From: Lentinus brumalis
Taxonomy: Eukaryota > Basidiomycota > Agaricomycetes > Polyporales > Polyporaceae
Direction of reading: 5' to 3'
Assembly (NCBI GenBank): GCA_001792895.1
Contig: MARA01000069.1
Span: 1-64,000, forward strand
Length of the DNA stretch: 64,000 nt
A model generated the notes under the pieces. It ran no database searches, was not told the DNA's origin, and worked only from the letters and a program-made list of their open reading frames with translations. A program made the position numbers and the translations under genes. This document shows positions 1 through 13,100 of this stretch, in pieces; within the stretch, counting starts at the first letter, position 1, and every line of letters starts with the position of its first letter.

Positions 1-388
1 CCCACTCGCATCCAATCCCGTCGCGATGGGTCTCTCTCTCTGCCCGCCTCTAGCTCCCAAGGTCGGGCGACCGGCTTGAGCACCGAGTCCAGGTCAACCC
101 GCAACAACGTCCGCGGGTGTGTCTTGACTGTAGGCGTCGCCAGATCCTATTCCCTTGTCCACGTACAATACGCCCCTTGCCCTCGTCGTTTGCTTCTCTT
201 CCCCCAGCAGTGTTCAACCTTCAAGCCTGCGCACGCCCTCGCCCTGCCAGTAATGCATCAGCCCACCTTTGTATCAACATAACGCCGCGCTCGAACAGTT
301 GCTCGACGTCACTGAAGGACGCTCGTGAACGTCTTCGCTCTCCGTCGCCCTCGCACGGCGATTCCCTGCCGCAATCTAGTCCATCCAG

Positions 389-3300
389 GTAAGAAAAATC
401 TCCCGGTCTTTATCTAAGAAAACATGCTGATACTCTAGCTATAGGGTCTATCAACACTTCTACGACGAACGTTAACGTCTTCGTAGCGATTCCACGAGGT
501 CGCTGCTACGCCGTTCTCATTGCTTTTCATGGGCGCCTACAGACTCGACCCAGCTCCGCCCACCGCAACTCAACGAGCACCAACCGACAAGCACTACCGA
601 GCACTAATCCGGATCAATAGCACGAAATACGAGATGGGTAAGTGCTACAGAAGCGTTCATCCAGCCATTTGCGGCCGAGGAATTGACTTCTCCGTCGCAC
701 AAGGCAACGCACAATTCCCGCGGCCCATCGCTCAAGACAGCAGGCGCGCTCTCAGACCCTCTCACGACGGCAAGCCGTCTGTGCCCGCGGTAAGAAGCTC
801 ACAGATGCGCTAGAAGCACGACACACCGCGGCGTGCCACGACGACTGGAGTGCCGCCACTCGCTCGGGCCTAGCGGCCCACTCAACGCCAAGGACGCGCG
901 ACGGCACTCCTCAATACCGCACTCAGCGACCTTTCCAGCGAGAAGGACGACGTCTGAGACGTCGCCAGGGGCCTCCGCCTTCCTGCCCGCCTTCGCACGG
1001 CGTACCGCCGTCCGTGGACGCCCTCCACGTCGCTCTCCCCATCCCGGAGCCCAGCGACGTCCTGCTGCTCGTCACTGATCTGCACCACGCCGCCGCGACG
1101 TCCGCCTGTCCTGCACGCAAGGCCAGAGAACGGCGAAGCCGAATACCGGTACGTCTACTACACTACTGTACTGCTACACCTGTTATGGTCAGTACGCGCA
1201 ATATATCTTGTTCCCTTGATGCCTGTTGAGTGAGAACACGCCGGGAGTCAGCGATTGGTCGGGGAACGGACAGGCTGACGACGTACCCGCGTTCACACGT
1301 CGTGCAGACGGACCCTGACGCTGGCGAGAACTCGGTGAGTGCCAGCGTGCTCACGATGATTATCAGACTCACCGAGCATACAGCCGTCTTCTCCAGACAC
1401 GGCGCGCTGCGAAACGAAGATGTGAGTTGAGCTGCAAGCGCGTCGCAGATGTAGGGACGCACGGCTCGCATGCACAAGTCAGAAGATACAGGGTTAGGAA
1501 CCTGCAGAAGGATAGCGTGAGTCGTCGTACTCCGAAGACGCCAAGTACGATAACCTGACGTACCTCTTCGAGCAGCGAGTGCTCGCGTTCACGCTGGAGA
1601 CGTCGACGCTGTCAGCCAGGGCCCAGGCCATCGTGTCGACGACGCACCTCACTCACGACGTCCTCGCACTCGTTCGCAGTGGGCACGCGTCTTGCGGTGT
1701 ACGATGGCGGCACGGGGCAGGGCAGGCGGACGTGCAGAGCGAGGTCGACGCCGACGGGGGACACGTTGCTGACCAGCTGCCGAATGGGAAGGAGCAGAGT
1801 CACGACGACGTGGGGGCGCGGAGAGAGCCTGCGAGTACTCAAGTAAGTACCCAGGAATCAGAATCGTCGCCACGGTTTCGGTGTGTTTGGCCGTTTGCTC
1901 ACGCTCTCTGATTCGCGCAGCGTCCGCCCCGACGGCTGATGGATATCCAGGGCGGGAGTATCAATGGAAGGAAGCGCGGTCCGCATGTCGTGAATCGGGC
2001 TAATTTGACGGTGAGCGCTCCGTCTGTGCAATCTTTCTCGCTTTCGAGACTTCTGATGACGACGGTTTGGTTCAGGTTGTATTGTCGCGGTGCTGCAGCA
2101 GAGCCCTTGATGGCAAAGAACTTGAATGGAGCTCGCCGATATGCCGTGCAGATGGGTCGTCGAGACTCGAGTCTCAGATGCGGCCTTGGACGGTGGGGAT
2201 GTTCCAGCGGGGTATGCTCTGCTGATCGAGCGTGCGCACGAATGCTGCAACGCTGACATGAGCGCAGCGTTGCCGGGACGTTTGCGCCTGCGCATGGAAA
2301 CACGATCTTGCACGACCTCGACAAAGGTGACACCATTTTCATTATCTCCGTTCACACCTACTGAACCATATCAACAGTTTACGTACGCGTTCTGCAGACA
2401 CTTCTGCGAGGACTCCGCGGGTCCTCCAGTGCCGGCATGCTGCTCTGAGCGACTCGCACGGCCACCCCGGAAATAGCAGGGTCGCACCGTCTAGACCGCC
2501 GCCTTGGAAGGTCGAATCAAGACGCGCTAGAAGCAAGCAACGTCCCGACGAGACGTCGAGCGCAGAACCGTCGCGCCCTCGCGCCCCCGCATCCAGTGGT
2601 CCACTGAACAGCCCACACACGTCATGGCACCCCGACACGTCTGAGACGTCGTCGGGACACGGCCCCGCCGCCTTCGTGCCCAATCCAGCAGCGTGCGCCG
2701 CTCTCCCGGTGCATCCTGCACGGCCCCCGCACATCCACGAGTCCGTCGCCATTCCACGGCCTCCGGCCCGTCCTACACGCGAACCCGGAGAGCGGTGGTA
2801 CAGGTATGTCTACGCTACAGTAATCACTAGGTTTGTAATGGTCCTGAGCGAACGCGCAATATATCTCGTTCTTCCGATCTCTGTGGGATGCGAAGACCTC
2901 GGAACGTCAGTGATCTGCCGGCACGAGCGGGGGAACTGACGTACCCGCTCTCGCTCTCAGACGTCTTGTAGACGGACCTCGACGCTGGCAAGAACTCGGT
3001 GAGTGCTATACAGGACTTCGGCCCTTCTGGAGACTCACCAACTGTCTAGACGGCCTTCCAGACGCAGGGCACTCTATCACGAAGGTCAGAGGATGTCCGG
3101 AGGCGTTTCCAGTGAACAAGGAAACGCACCGCGCCGTCGACTCGAGAGACGCAGCGTCGAGAAGGCTGCAGAAGCACAATCAGTCGGTGAGTGCCTCGTT
3201 CGTCGAGCACGCTATGCGGGAAAGCCTGACGCACCCCTTCTGGACAGGGACGGGAGTCTGAATGAGCACGAGGGCTCTGTCCGAGTCAGCCCGTATCCTG

Positions 3301-5321
3301 ATCTGCCGCTCTGAAGACATACTCACCTCGCCAGCTCGTGCAGCTACGGAGTCGCCAACCTCCTCGGCACTCTTCTGTCCAGCAAGCTGGCGACGGATAG
3401 CGGAAAGCAAGGGCGGTCGAGAGAGGGCTTCCGGCGAGCTGCAGGTTGGAATAGAGGTGGAGTCAAGAGGATGGCGTGCGGGGGCCCGGGAGCCGATAGT
3501 CGAGCAACGTACGTTCGCTCGTGTTCGTTTCCGAGTGTTTGGTCGCTTGCTCACGGTACCGCGTAGCTGGTTGCTGATGGAGGCTTGCGATTCGCACATG
3601 GAAGACCTCGGACGGCGCCGTGCATGTCGCGACCTCTCAAGGTGAGCGCTCCGTCTCGTATCGAGCATCGTCTTCGAGAGTTCTGACTCGGACGGCCGCG
3701 GGCTCGTTCTAGGTCGCATCGGCTGCCGGTGCTGCAGCAGGACCCTTGATGGGACGCCGTGGACAAACTCAGCCTTTCGGGCGTGCCGTGCAGACGGTTC
3801 GTCGAGGACTCGAGTCTTGGACGGGACGGTGGATGGCCGGTATGTTCCCAGTGCGGTATGCATTGCTGATCAAGTGTACGCACAAATTCTGACTAGAGTG
3901 AAGCATTGCGGGGACGTCTGCGCCTGCGCATCGACGAGTTCTTGCACGACTCCGACAAAGGTAACGCCGTCTGTCAAGGGACCCTGCAGAAGTCGGCGGC
4001 CGCTGGCGAGGTTGCGTGCGATCGGCGTTAGCCGATCCAAAATTGCTGCCAGATCGAGGGAAGCGCAGAGTGCCGCGAATGTTCGTCCACGGCAGGGCGA
4101 CGGCGGTGTTCGTCGGTACGTCCGCGACCTCCTGCTTCCTCTGCGCATCCTGATAGGCTTGTTCTGCCCAGCCGTGACGTCGTGCATTGCACAGAACTTG
4201 CCGTCTGCAAGCTCTCCGTGCTGTGGACACTCGTAAGGCTGCCACAAGGAAGGACGAGGGCAGGACGCGTTTCAAGTGAAGCCGGGTGGATACGAACGAT
4301 CGGTACGTTTCTCCTTCTCTTCCAGAACAATTTCTGATCCGTTCATTCTTCGCTCCTTCGAACTTCAGGCTATGCGGCCCCGCAAAGCTACACTGAGTTT
4401 ACGACATTGCCCAGCACGCAAGAACCCGGGACAGGTACGCACGTCAAGATCGGACTAGTTGTTATCCATTCGAAGCTCGCCGACCGAACAGCCACGGCAC
4501 TTGATGTCCTCCGAGTCACCGTGTGCCGACTTGTATGCTGCCTGAGCTCGAGGTCTGCTCGAGCTGCCGTCTATCTGTGTCCATAACACGGTGCTACTGA
4601 GCGCCGACTAGAGGGACGAAGGAGGAGCGTGAATGGCTGCTCACTGACGGCAGCCTTCGAACAGCCGCAACGCCGCCCAGCCTCGCGTCGCAACTTACAA
4701 TGTGGAAGGATGAGCGCTCCGCTCCAGGTACGCATGCTTCCGCTATCCTCGAGTCCTTCTCGACTTCTGACGACGTGCTTTCAGGGTCGTTGGCTGTGCA
4801 CGGTCGCATAGACCCTTAGACAACGGCAGCAGTGCGCTGCGGTTGCTCTCTTGGTACGTCCTCGCCGTGGAATCGCTTCCAATGGATCTTCTGACTGTGT
4901 CCACGCAGAACCGATCACGCTCCATGTTGCTCTGTCGCGGTACCTCCGAGGCCTTTGACGAGAGGGCCGCAGATGGGCTGCTTTAGGTTGCCCTCGACAT
5001 AAGTGGCGGGCAAAGTCAATGTCTGGCCACGGAGGCTCGTCAAGAACGGGCTGCCGTTACTTCTCGTGTTCTGATTTTGTCGCCTGCGGAACACGTTACG
5101 AAGGAGACATCAGAAGCACGCAGGACGGCGCTCCGTCTCGATCTCGATGGCACTCGCGCATCGGGCAGCCTGTCCCGGCTGCTGGTTCCTGAGGAACATG
5201 ACGGCCGACTCGAAACCGGTGGCACAAGCACGCTACGAAGGTTCATCTCTCTGGGAACACGTTCATTGGTACGTTCTCGCACGTTCACGTACAGAACACG
5301 TTCTGATGCTATTTTAAACAG
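389..5321 (+). CDS. Putative intron-rich gene of unknown function, left unit
   Basis: I do not recognise a protein. At least eleven intron-like segments lie in the same orientation, each 49-78 bp long with GT at the start, AG at the end and usually CTGAT or CTGAC 15-30 bp before the end: 389-438, 1335-1383, 1843-1920, 2011-2075, 2327-2377, 3509-3566, 3642-3712, 4303-4368, 4728-4784, 4854-4908 and 5269-5321. Exons between them are short and some stay open, for example the one ending at 1842 and the one at 4785-4853. The corresponding exon of the right unit (near 11822) reads openly through AAAEPLMAVNGAADAVQ. In this copy 2050-3000 carries many extra single bases that break the frame. Start, stop and exon count are not established; it could be a decayed gene or a spliced non-coding transcript. 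Confidence 0.4.
800..3975 (+). repeat. Two diverged ~1.65-kb internal subrepeats in the left unit
   Basis: The segment at about 800-2340 recurs at about 2520-3975. Paired landmarks keep an offset of 1631-1720 bp: the intron-like donors at 1149/2804, 1335/2999, 1843/3509 and 2011/3642, and the 'gcgctagaag' motif at 807/2527. A partial third repeat may follow at about 4000-4800. The equivalent block in the right unit is about 10550-13690. The repeats are old, with many substitutions and indels, compared with the 9.75-kb duplication. Confidence 0.75.
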
Positions 5322-5450
5322 ATATGCAGGTCATGCACGACGGCCGATGGCAGCAAGACTGCGCGGCACGGACAAGAAACACGGCGGGGAGTATTACTGT
5401 ACGTACATCAAGAACTAGACTACGAATGCCACCGGTCCGAAATAGAATCG

Positions 5451-6371
5451 TCAAACCCAATCTGTGTCGTCGGCAGACTCGATCTCCTCCACCCCGCCTC
5501 CTCGTGTCGTCCACGGCAAGATGCTGCTCGAGCCGGTCGTCGGAGAACACATAGCGGCTCTGGAATCCGGAAGCGGCGCCGACGAATGTCAGCGCAGTGT
5601 GCGGCCCACGCTTCGGGTGCTTCGGCTTGCGGTTCGTCACCGGGCGGGCTCGGGGGAGGTTGATGTCGTTCCGCTGACGGCGGGACGGCTTGGCGGCAGT
5701 GCTGCTGTCGTCGAGCGGGAGGACGAAGACGGACCTGAGGTCACTGAGAGGGTGCAGAACACGCTCGACAGGCTGAGGAGGTGGAGGCGGGGGAGGGACT
5801 CGCGGGAGAGCTCGCGGAGCTGGGCTGCTGCCCTGCGGTAGACGGCGAAGGAGCGCGGAGTGGCGGCAGGCTCGGGGCGCGCATTCGGGATGACGCTCTC
5901 GGGGTCGTAGAGAGCGCGTTCGCGCTCCTGCTCGGTGGCACGGACGAGCCTGAGCTCGCCGGACTTCCAGAGCTGCTTGAGCTCTTCGAGCGGCCGGTCG
6001 CCGCCGGGTATATAGCTGAGGTTGTCGAAGGGGATGTGGGCGGGCCACCCGGCCCATGTGTAGCCGAGCTTCCACACGACGCGCTCGGAGAACGTCCGCG
6101 TCGTCCACCACAGCGAGGCGTCTGGAACGCCGGTGAGTGTCCCTGACGCGGGGAATGGAAGGTCAGTATTGCTGCCGGCGTCTTCGAAGAGATCAACGCG
6201 TTACTCACTGAGCTCCTCGTTCCACTCGGCACGCAGCTCCTCGCGCACAACGTCGCGGTCAGGTTTCTTCAGCTTGGGGCGGTTCTCAGCGGTGGGATGC
6301 TGGAGGTCGAAGTAGACGAACTGGAGGCCGGTGCGCGGCGCGATATCGAAATGAGATCTGACTGGAGGCAT
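5451..6371 (-). pseudogene. Gene A, left copy: conserved fungal protein with frameshifts
   Basis: This is a two-exon minus-strand gene of unknown function. Exon 1 starts at 6371 and contains GLQFVYFDLQHPTAENRPK. An 87-bp intron at 6122-6208 has GTGAGT at its start. Exon 2 contains WKLGYTWAGWPAHIPF and a basic stretch (KPSRRQR, NRKPKHPKR). The N-terminal half is intact here. The C-terminal half is not: compared with the right copy, one base is missing near 5798, one near 5492 and one near 5506, so the acidic tail is read out of frame. The same gene at 15168-16087 has the opposite pattern. These are either independent decay events or assembly indels. No function is inferred. Confidence 0.6.
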
Positions 6372-8107
6372 GGCAGCGGGGAGCAGAGGCAGGTCTGTCG
6401 CAACTAGGATCGTGTGCATGTAGATATGTCGAGCATCGCTAGCGAGCCGTGCTGGTGGGAATGTCATTGATTTCTGTGCAGTGTTTTCGCTGGGCTGGAG
6501 GGTCGAAGGCCGCGGCGGGGTCGGGCAGTCCGTTATGGTAATCTGATTTCCTTATTCAGCCAGCCGCGGCGCCGCCGAGGGTAGCTCGCGTCGGCATGCA
6601 TGCATCCTGGCAGACCATTAGAGGCATATTGAGAGGCCGTGTTCCTGGCGGGTCTGTGATGCCGGGGGGCCGAATTCCATGGCAATATGGCAGGCTTCGG
6701 ATGGAGCGCTGGAGAATTTCAGGGTCCACTGATCGGAGTTCCTGATCGCACATGGCTGTCTGTACTGTCCTCGCAGTCCTCAGTCGAATTAGCTTCAAGA
6801 GCAGAATATATGTCTAGGGAGAGCTGGAGCAGCCATGAGATAGGCTGGGGAGACGCACTGCAGTCAGGATGGGGACAATGTTAGCGGCGGCACATTCCCA
6901 GTGACTCGCAGTGCCTGTCAGGGTCTGCTTCCTGAAATCTTCTGCCTTCTGATCCGCTCGCAGACGTTCCAGGCTTGTCAGCACGCAGGAGGCCGTACTG
7001 ACCTCTCAGGTATGCTGCACACAAGAAGTGCTGCATTGTGGTGCAGAACACACATAAGTAGTACTTATTTGACAAGGATTCCAATAGCTGCATGCCAGAG
7101 CAGAAGAGCGGGATGAGAGGGCCTGAGAACGGCGAGATTCCTCATCCAGATCACTCTTCTAGCGGGAAGCCCACGGTCAGGGTCCATTCAAGTCGCGATC
7201 AAGTCCAAGTTGGAGGCCGCCGCCCGAGCCTCTCCCCGCCCTCTCCTGCAGCGTCCGCCGCCCTCCGAGGCTCGAGAGCGCAGAGGAGCAGTAGCACAGA
7301 TAGACAGAGACAGCAGTAGGACAGCAGCCAGAGGAGACGCGACACCCAGACAGAAGATATATATTTCTGACATGTTCCAGGAGACCCATCCCCCTGCACT
7401 CGCCTGCTCGAGCTCTCGCAATGCTCCCTATATAGTTTGCAACCCTCTCTACACTATATACCCTTCTGTGCTGTATAACGAACCGTTTGTTTCCGTGGCA
7501 GACAGTGTGTCCGTGGCAGGAACGCGCATGCGGTTAGCGCGAGATGCGAGATGCGATCTCGCCTCGAGGCTACCAACCGCGGCGACGGGCGACGGGTCCA
7601 GACCTCCGCTGTGTACTAGTACAGCCATCACGCAGCCGGACGTCGGGCGGTGCTCGTGATAGTATTCATTCCAGTCGTATCTCTAATGCAACGTGACAAG
7701 TCGTGTGTCTAGCTACAGCCATAACCTGCTACAGCGGGATGCAATGATCCAGAACCAGAGGAAGATAGGGAATCCGGTCGAGGTCGTGGAGATGATAAAA
7801 GTACAGTGCGGGTATGCGCCCGGGGGAACATTACGATTATCTATGCGATATCGAGCGAGGGTTCGAGCGTCATGCGGGAATTCCGGAAGCGCAATCACGG
7901 GAAAGGAGGAAGAGCACGGTGGAAGAATTAAGGAAAGTGTACAGCGCGCAGGGGAGAAGAGGCGGAGATGAAGGAAGCAGCGTCCATGGAGGAACCCTCC
8001 GAAGCATAATGTGAGAGAATAGACATGGGAAGCCCCGCAGTTCGGACAGCGGGTCGTCGGGGCACGGAACGGAGGAAACAAGGGCGCAGCGGAAGACGCG
8101 GTGGCCG
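6372..8107. other. Left-unit spacer between genes A and B
   Basis: No gene is supported. Only short overlapping frames occur, and the two copies accumulate indels here without regard to any frame. 7370-7470 contains AT-rich TATA-like stretches (atatatat near 7365, tatatag near 7430). The matching spacer in the right unit is 16088-17899. Confidence 0.5.
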
Positions 8108-8910
8108 TCACCGGGACGCCGAGCGCCGCCTGCTGCTATCCCGCCTCACGGAGCGTCCACCCGAGCGGCCGTCGCCCCACTCGATCTTCGGGTCAGGTTC
8201 GTGAGAAGCCGCTTGAAGAGCGGGTCTGCGCTCGTCTTCGTCGGGCTGCTGCCCTTGCTGCGGCTCCCGCTGCTGTGCGAGTGCGACATCGTGCGCGTGT
8301 GCGACGACGACGACTTGCGCGAGTCGCTCACGACCTCGAGGCGGCCGCCCTTGGGCGGGGCGATGATGTACTGCTCGCCCTTGCGCGGCGGCGGGAGCTT
8401 GATCGCCTGCCCGGGCACGTACTTGTACTCCATCACGACCTGGCGCGTCCCGGGCGGCGGTGGCGGGTAGCCCGCCGGAGATGTCCGCGGGACGGCTTGA
8501 TGTGCGCCGGGAGCCACAGGGGTCGGGTATGGGTAGCGGCCTGCTGGAGGCTGCGAACCTGTGCGGTTGCGTGATGAAGATGAGGGGCGTGGTGCGCGCG
8601 GGTCGGGCTGGGCGGCGTAGGCGTACGCTCGCGAGGTGTGCCCTGGCGGTGGGCTCGCAGCGGCGGCGGGCAGAGTCCGGGAGCGGGTGGGCTGCGGACG
8701 GTCGTGGTGCCGAGGTGCTGGCTGGGGGTATGTCTCTTGCCGGGCGGGGGTGCGGGCAGCCGGGCGAGAGGAGGACGCCTGGTCCTCGGGGAGGAAGGGG
8801 TTGGAATATGTGGGAGCGTGATACCTTTGCTCGGTCGCCCACTTCCCAACTCCCTTCATTTTGGCTTGGTAACGCTCGATGGCGTCCGGGGAGTAGTCGC
8901 ATTCCGTCAT
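8108..8910 (-). CDS. Gene B, left copy: low-complexity basidiomycete protein
   Basis: This is a single-exon minus-strand reading frame starting at 8910. The first ~45 residues are well formed (SPDAIERYQAKMKGVGKW, then NPFLPED). A long region rich in Pro, Ser, Arg and Ala follows. A second conserved-looking block has VMEYKYVPGQAIKLPPP and GEQYIIAPPKGGRLEVV, then Ser/His-rich sequence and DPLFKRLLTNLT. One G fewer than in the right copy near 8190 shifts the last ~25 residues, so this frame stops at 8146. With the right-copy reading it would end at 8108 with PKIEWGDG. The pattern of two short ordered blocks in disordered sequence fits a regulatory or scaffold protein. The family is not recognised. 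Confidence 0.6.
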
Positions 8911-9290
8911 CGGGGTGTGGCTGGGTGAGGGCAGAGGCTTGGATGGGTGGCCAACGTCGTGTAGCGAGAGAAGCCGCAGAACATGGCGGGGACAGTGGGT
9001 GTGTGTTCGGACGAGACGGGGTATATGTAGGGCGAGCTAGTGCAGAACAACAGGATGCTGACGCGAGGGGCAGGAGGAGGGCAAGTGATGGATCCCGTCC
9101 CGGACTGGCAAGTTAAGTACTCGCTAACCCTGCAATTATCGGGTCAGTGACTTATCGAAATAGGCTCCGCCAATCTATTGTCTGTTAGCCGCATTCACCT
9201 CTCCGAGCGGTGCACACTCGCTGTTGTGCTGTCCACGACCATCTAGGCAGCAAGATGCTCACCGAGACCACCCCGATCCTCGGTGATCGC

Positions 9291-9744
9291 CGAGCGTCGA
9301 TCGCGGTGCCAGGCGCCCGCGAACGTTGCGTCACCGCGACGCGACTTGGCTGCACTGGCTGCTGTCTGCCTTGGCTGCTGTCTGCCCGGGCACTCGCTGT
9401 TGCTCCTTGTTTGCTCGCCCTCGTCTCTCGCCCTCGCGCCGCTCTCAACCCTCTCTGCCCTCTCGTCCGACCGCCGCTGTCAAGCCCCCTCCGACTTCGC
9501 TCGTGCGTCCTTGCATGCGCTCTCGCCCTTGCATGTCCCTCCCCTTGGATCGCTCCGCCCCCCTCTGTGTGCTCCCCTCGTCCGCTCTCTGCTACGCGCT
9601 CCAAACTCCCTTCCCGCCAGCCTCCGTTGGTCAAGGCCTCAAGGCTGCCGGAGTGTTGCTGTGATAGGTCAACGAGCAGATTCTGGGTACGGGCACAGGG
9701 CATACAGTATGTTCTACTACTCTTTTCGCAGTGCTTCCCTCGTC
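9291..9744 (+). promoter_or_regulatory. Pyrimidine-rich segment ahead of the right-unit locus
   Basis: This stretch precedes the right unit; its partner for the left unit would lie left of the window. It is strongly C/T-rich on the plus strand (9400-9620), which in fungi is common in promoters and 5' leaders. The long open frame across it (9283-10026) has low-complexity Ser/Pro/Leu/Arg composition and is not convincing as protein. Confidence 0.3.
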
Positions 9745-10132
9745 CCCACTCGCATCCAATCCCGTCGCGATGGGTCTCTCTCTCTGCCCGCCTCTAGCTC
9801 CCAAGGTCGGGCGACCGGCTTGAGCACCGAGTCCAGGTCAACCCGCAACAACGTCCGCGGGTGTGTCTTGACTGTAGGCGTCGCCAGATCCTATTCCCTT
9901 GTCCACGTACAATACGCCCCTTGCCCTCGTCGTTTGCTTCTCTTCCCCCAGCAGTGTTCAACCTTCAAGCCTGCGCACGCCCTCGCCCTGCCAGTAATGC
10001 ATCAGCCCACCTTTGTATCAACATAACGCCGCGCTCGAACAGTTGCTCGACGTCACTGAAGGACGCTCGTGAACGTCTTCGCTCTCCGTCGCCCTCGCAC
10101 GGCGATTCCCTGCCGCAATCTAGTCCATCCAG

Positions 10133-13100
10133 GTAAGAAAAATCTCATTATCCCGGTCTTTATCTAAGAAAACATGCTGATACTCTAGCTATAGGGTCTA
10201 TCAACACTTCTACGACGAACGTTAACGTCTTCGTAGCGATTCCACGAGGTCGCTGCTACGCCGTTCTCATTGCTTTTCATGGGCGCCTACAGACTCGACC
10301 CAGCTCCGCCCACCGCAACTCAACGAGCACCAACCGACAAGCACTACCGAGCACTAATCCGGATCAATAGCACGAAATACGAGATGGGTAAGTGCTACAG
10401 AAGCGTTCATCCAGCCATTTGCGGCCGAGGAATTGACTTCTCCGTCGCACAAGGCAACGCACAATTCCCGCGGCCCATCGCTCAAGACAGCAGGCGCGCT
10501 CTCAGACCCTCTCACGACGGCAAGCCGTCTGTGCCCGCGGTAAGAAGCTCACAGATGCGCTAGAAGCACGACACACCGCGGCGTGCCACGACGACTGGAG
10601 TGCCGCCACTCGCTCGGGCCTAGCGGCCCACTCAACGCCAAGGACGCGCGACGGCACTCCTCAATACCGCACTCAGCGACCTTTCCAGCGAGAAGGACGA
10701 CGTCTGAGACGTCGCCAGGGGCCTCCGCCTTCCTGCCCGCCTTCGCACGGCGTACCGCCGTCCGTGGACGCCCTCCACGTCGCTCTCCCCATCCCGGAGC
10801 CCAGCGACGTCCTGCTGCTCGTCACTGATCTGCACCACGCCGCCGCGACGTCCGCCTGTCCTGCACGCAAGGCCAGAGAACGGCGAAGCCGAATACCGGT
10901 ACGTCTACTACACTACTGTACTGCTACACCTGTTATGGTCAGTACGCGCAATATATCTTGTTCCCTTGATGCCTGTTGAGTGAGAACACGCCGGGAGTCA
11001 GCGATTGGTCGGGGAACGGACAGGCTGACGACGTACCCGCGTTCACACGTCGTGCAGACGGACCCTGACGCTGGCGAGAACTCGGTGAGTGCCAGCGTGC
11101 TCACGATGATTATCAGACTCACCGAGCATACAGCCGTCTTCTCCAGACACGGCGCGCTGCGAAACGAAGATGTGAGTTGAGCTGCAAGCGCGTCGCAGAT
11201 GTAGGGACGCACGGCTCGCATGCACAAGTCAGAAGATACAGGGTTAGGAACCTGCAGAAGGATAGCGTGAGTCGTCGTACTCCGAAGACGCCAAGTACGA
11301 TAACCTGACGTACCTCTTCGAGCAGCGAGTGCTCGCGTTCACGCTGGAGACGTCGACGCTGTCAGCCAGGGCCCAGGCCATCGTGTCGACGACGCACCTC
11401 ACTCACGACGTCCTCGCACTCGTTCGCAGTGGGCACGCGTCTTGCGGTGTACGATGGCGGCACGGGGCAGGGCAGGCGGACGTGCAGAGCGAGGTCGACG
11501 CCGACGGGGGACACGTTGCTGACCAGCTGCCGAATGGGAAGGAGCAGAGTCACGACGACGTGGGGGCGCGGAGAGAGCCTGCGAGTACTCAAGTAAGTAC
11601 CCAGGAATCAGAATCGTCGCCACGGTTTCGGTGTGTTTGGCCGTTTGCTCACGCTCTCTGATTCGCGCAGCGTCCGCCCCGACGGCTGATGGATATCCAG
11701 GGCGGGAGTATCAATGGAAGGAAGCGCGGTCCGCATGTCGTGAATCGGGCTAATTTGACGGTGAGCGCTCCGTCTGTGCAATCTTTCTCGCTTTCGAGAC
11801 TTCTGATGACGATTTGGTTCAGGTTGTATGTCGCGGTGCTGCAGCAGAGCCCTTGATGGCAGTGAATGGAGCTGCCGATGCCGTGCAGATGGTCGTCGAG
11901 ACTCGAGTCGATGCGGCCTTGGACGGTGGGATGTTCCAGCGGGTATGCTCTGCTGATCGAGCGTGCGCACGAATGCTGCAACGCTGACATGAGCGCAGCG
12001 TTGCCGACGTTTGCGCCTGCGCATGGAAACACGATCTTGCACGACTCGACAAAGGTGACCATTTTCATTATCTCCGTTCACACCTACTGAAACCATATCA
12101 ACAGTTTACGTACGCCTGCAGACACTTCTGCGAGGACTCCGCGGGTCATCCAGTGCCGGCATGCTGCTCTGAGCGACTCGCACGGCCACCCCGGAAATAG
12201 CAGGGTCGCACCGTCTAGACCGCCGCCTTGGAAGGTCGAATCAAGACGCGCTAGAAGCAAGCAACGTCCGACGAGACGTCGAGCGCAGAACCGTCGCGCC
12301 GCGCCCCCGCATCCAGTGGTCCACTGAACAGCCCACACACGTCATGGCACCCCGACACGTCTGAGACGTCGTCGGGACACGGCCCGCCGCCTTCGTGCCC
12401 AATCAGCAGCGTGCCCGCTCTCCCGGTGCATCCTGCACGGCCCCCGCACATCCACGAGTCCGTCGCCATTCCACGGCCTCCAGCCCGTCCTACACGCGAA
12501 CCCGAGAGCGGTGTACAGGTATGTCTACGCTACAGTAATCACTAGGCTTGTAATGGTCCAGCGAACGCGCAATATATCTCGTTCTCCGATCTCTGTGGGA
12601 TGCGAAGACCTCGGAACGTCAGTGATCTGCCGGCACGAGCGGGAACTGACGTACCCGCTCTCGCGCTCTCAGCGTCTTGTAGCGGACCTCGACGCTGGCA
12701 AGAACTCGGTGAGTGCTATACAGGACTTCGGCCCTTCGGAGACTCACCAACTGTTTAGACGGCCTTCCAGACGCAGGGCACTCTATCACGAAGGTCAGAG
12801 GATGTCCGAAGGCGTTTCCAGTGAACAAGGAAACGCACCGCGCCGTCGAGAAGAGGGATGCAGCGTCGAGAAGGCTGCAGAAGCACAATAAGTCGGTGAG
12901 TGCCTCGTTCGTCGAGCACGCTATGCGCGAACCCTAACGCACCGCTTCTGGACAGGGACAGGAGTCTGAATGAGCACGAGGGCTCCGTCCGAGTCAGCCC
13001 GTGGTCGGATCCGCCGCTCTGAAGACATACTCACCTTGCTAGCTCGTGCAGCTGCGGAGTCGCCGACATCCTCGTCACTCTTCTGTCCAGCAAGCTGGCG

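Larger units (their letters stand above)
1..9290. repeat. Left copy of a ~9.75-kb direct tandem duplication
   Basis: Base 1 corresponds to base 9745, and the order of all features repeats to about 9290/19155. Bases 1-2040 match 9745-11790 with a single visible difference, a 6-bp insertion near 10147. Bases 2050-3000, 7000-7200 and 9100-9290 are much more divergent. The left end of this copy lies outside the window. The unit contains an intron-rich plus-strand locus and the minus-strand genes A and B. Confidence 0.95.

Noticed and set aside
9283..10026. 247-codon frame across the start of the right unit
   Set aside because: It reads C/T-rich leader-like sequence; composition is Ser/Pro/Leu/Arg-rich and shows no domain.
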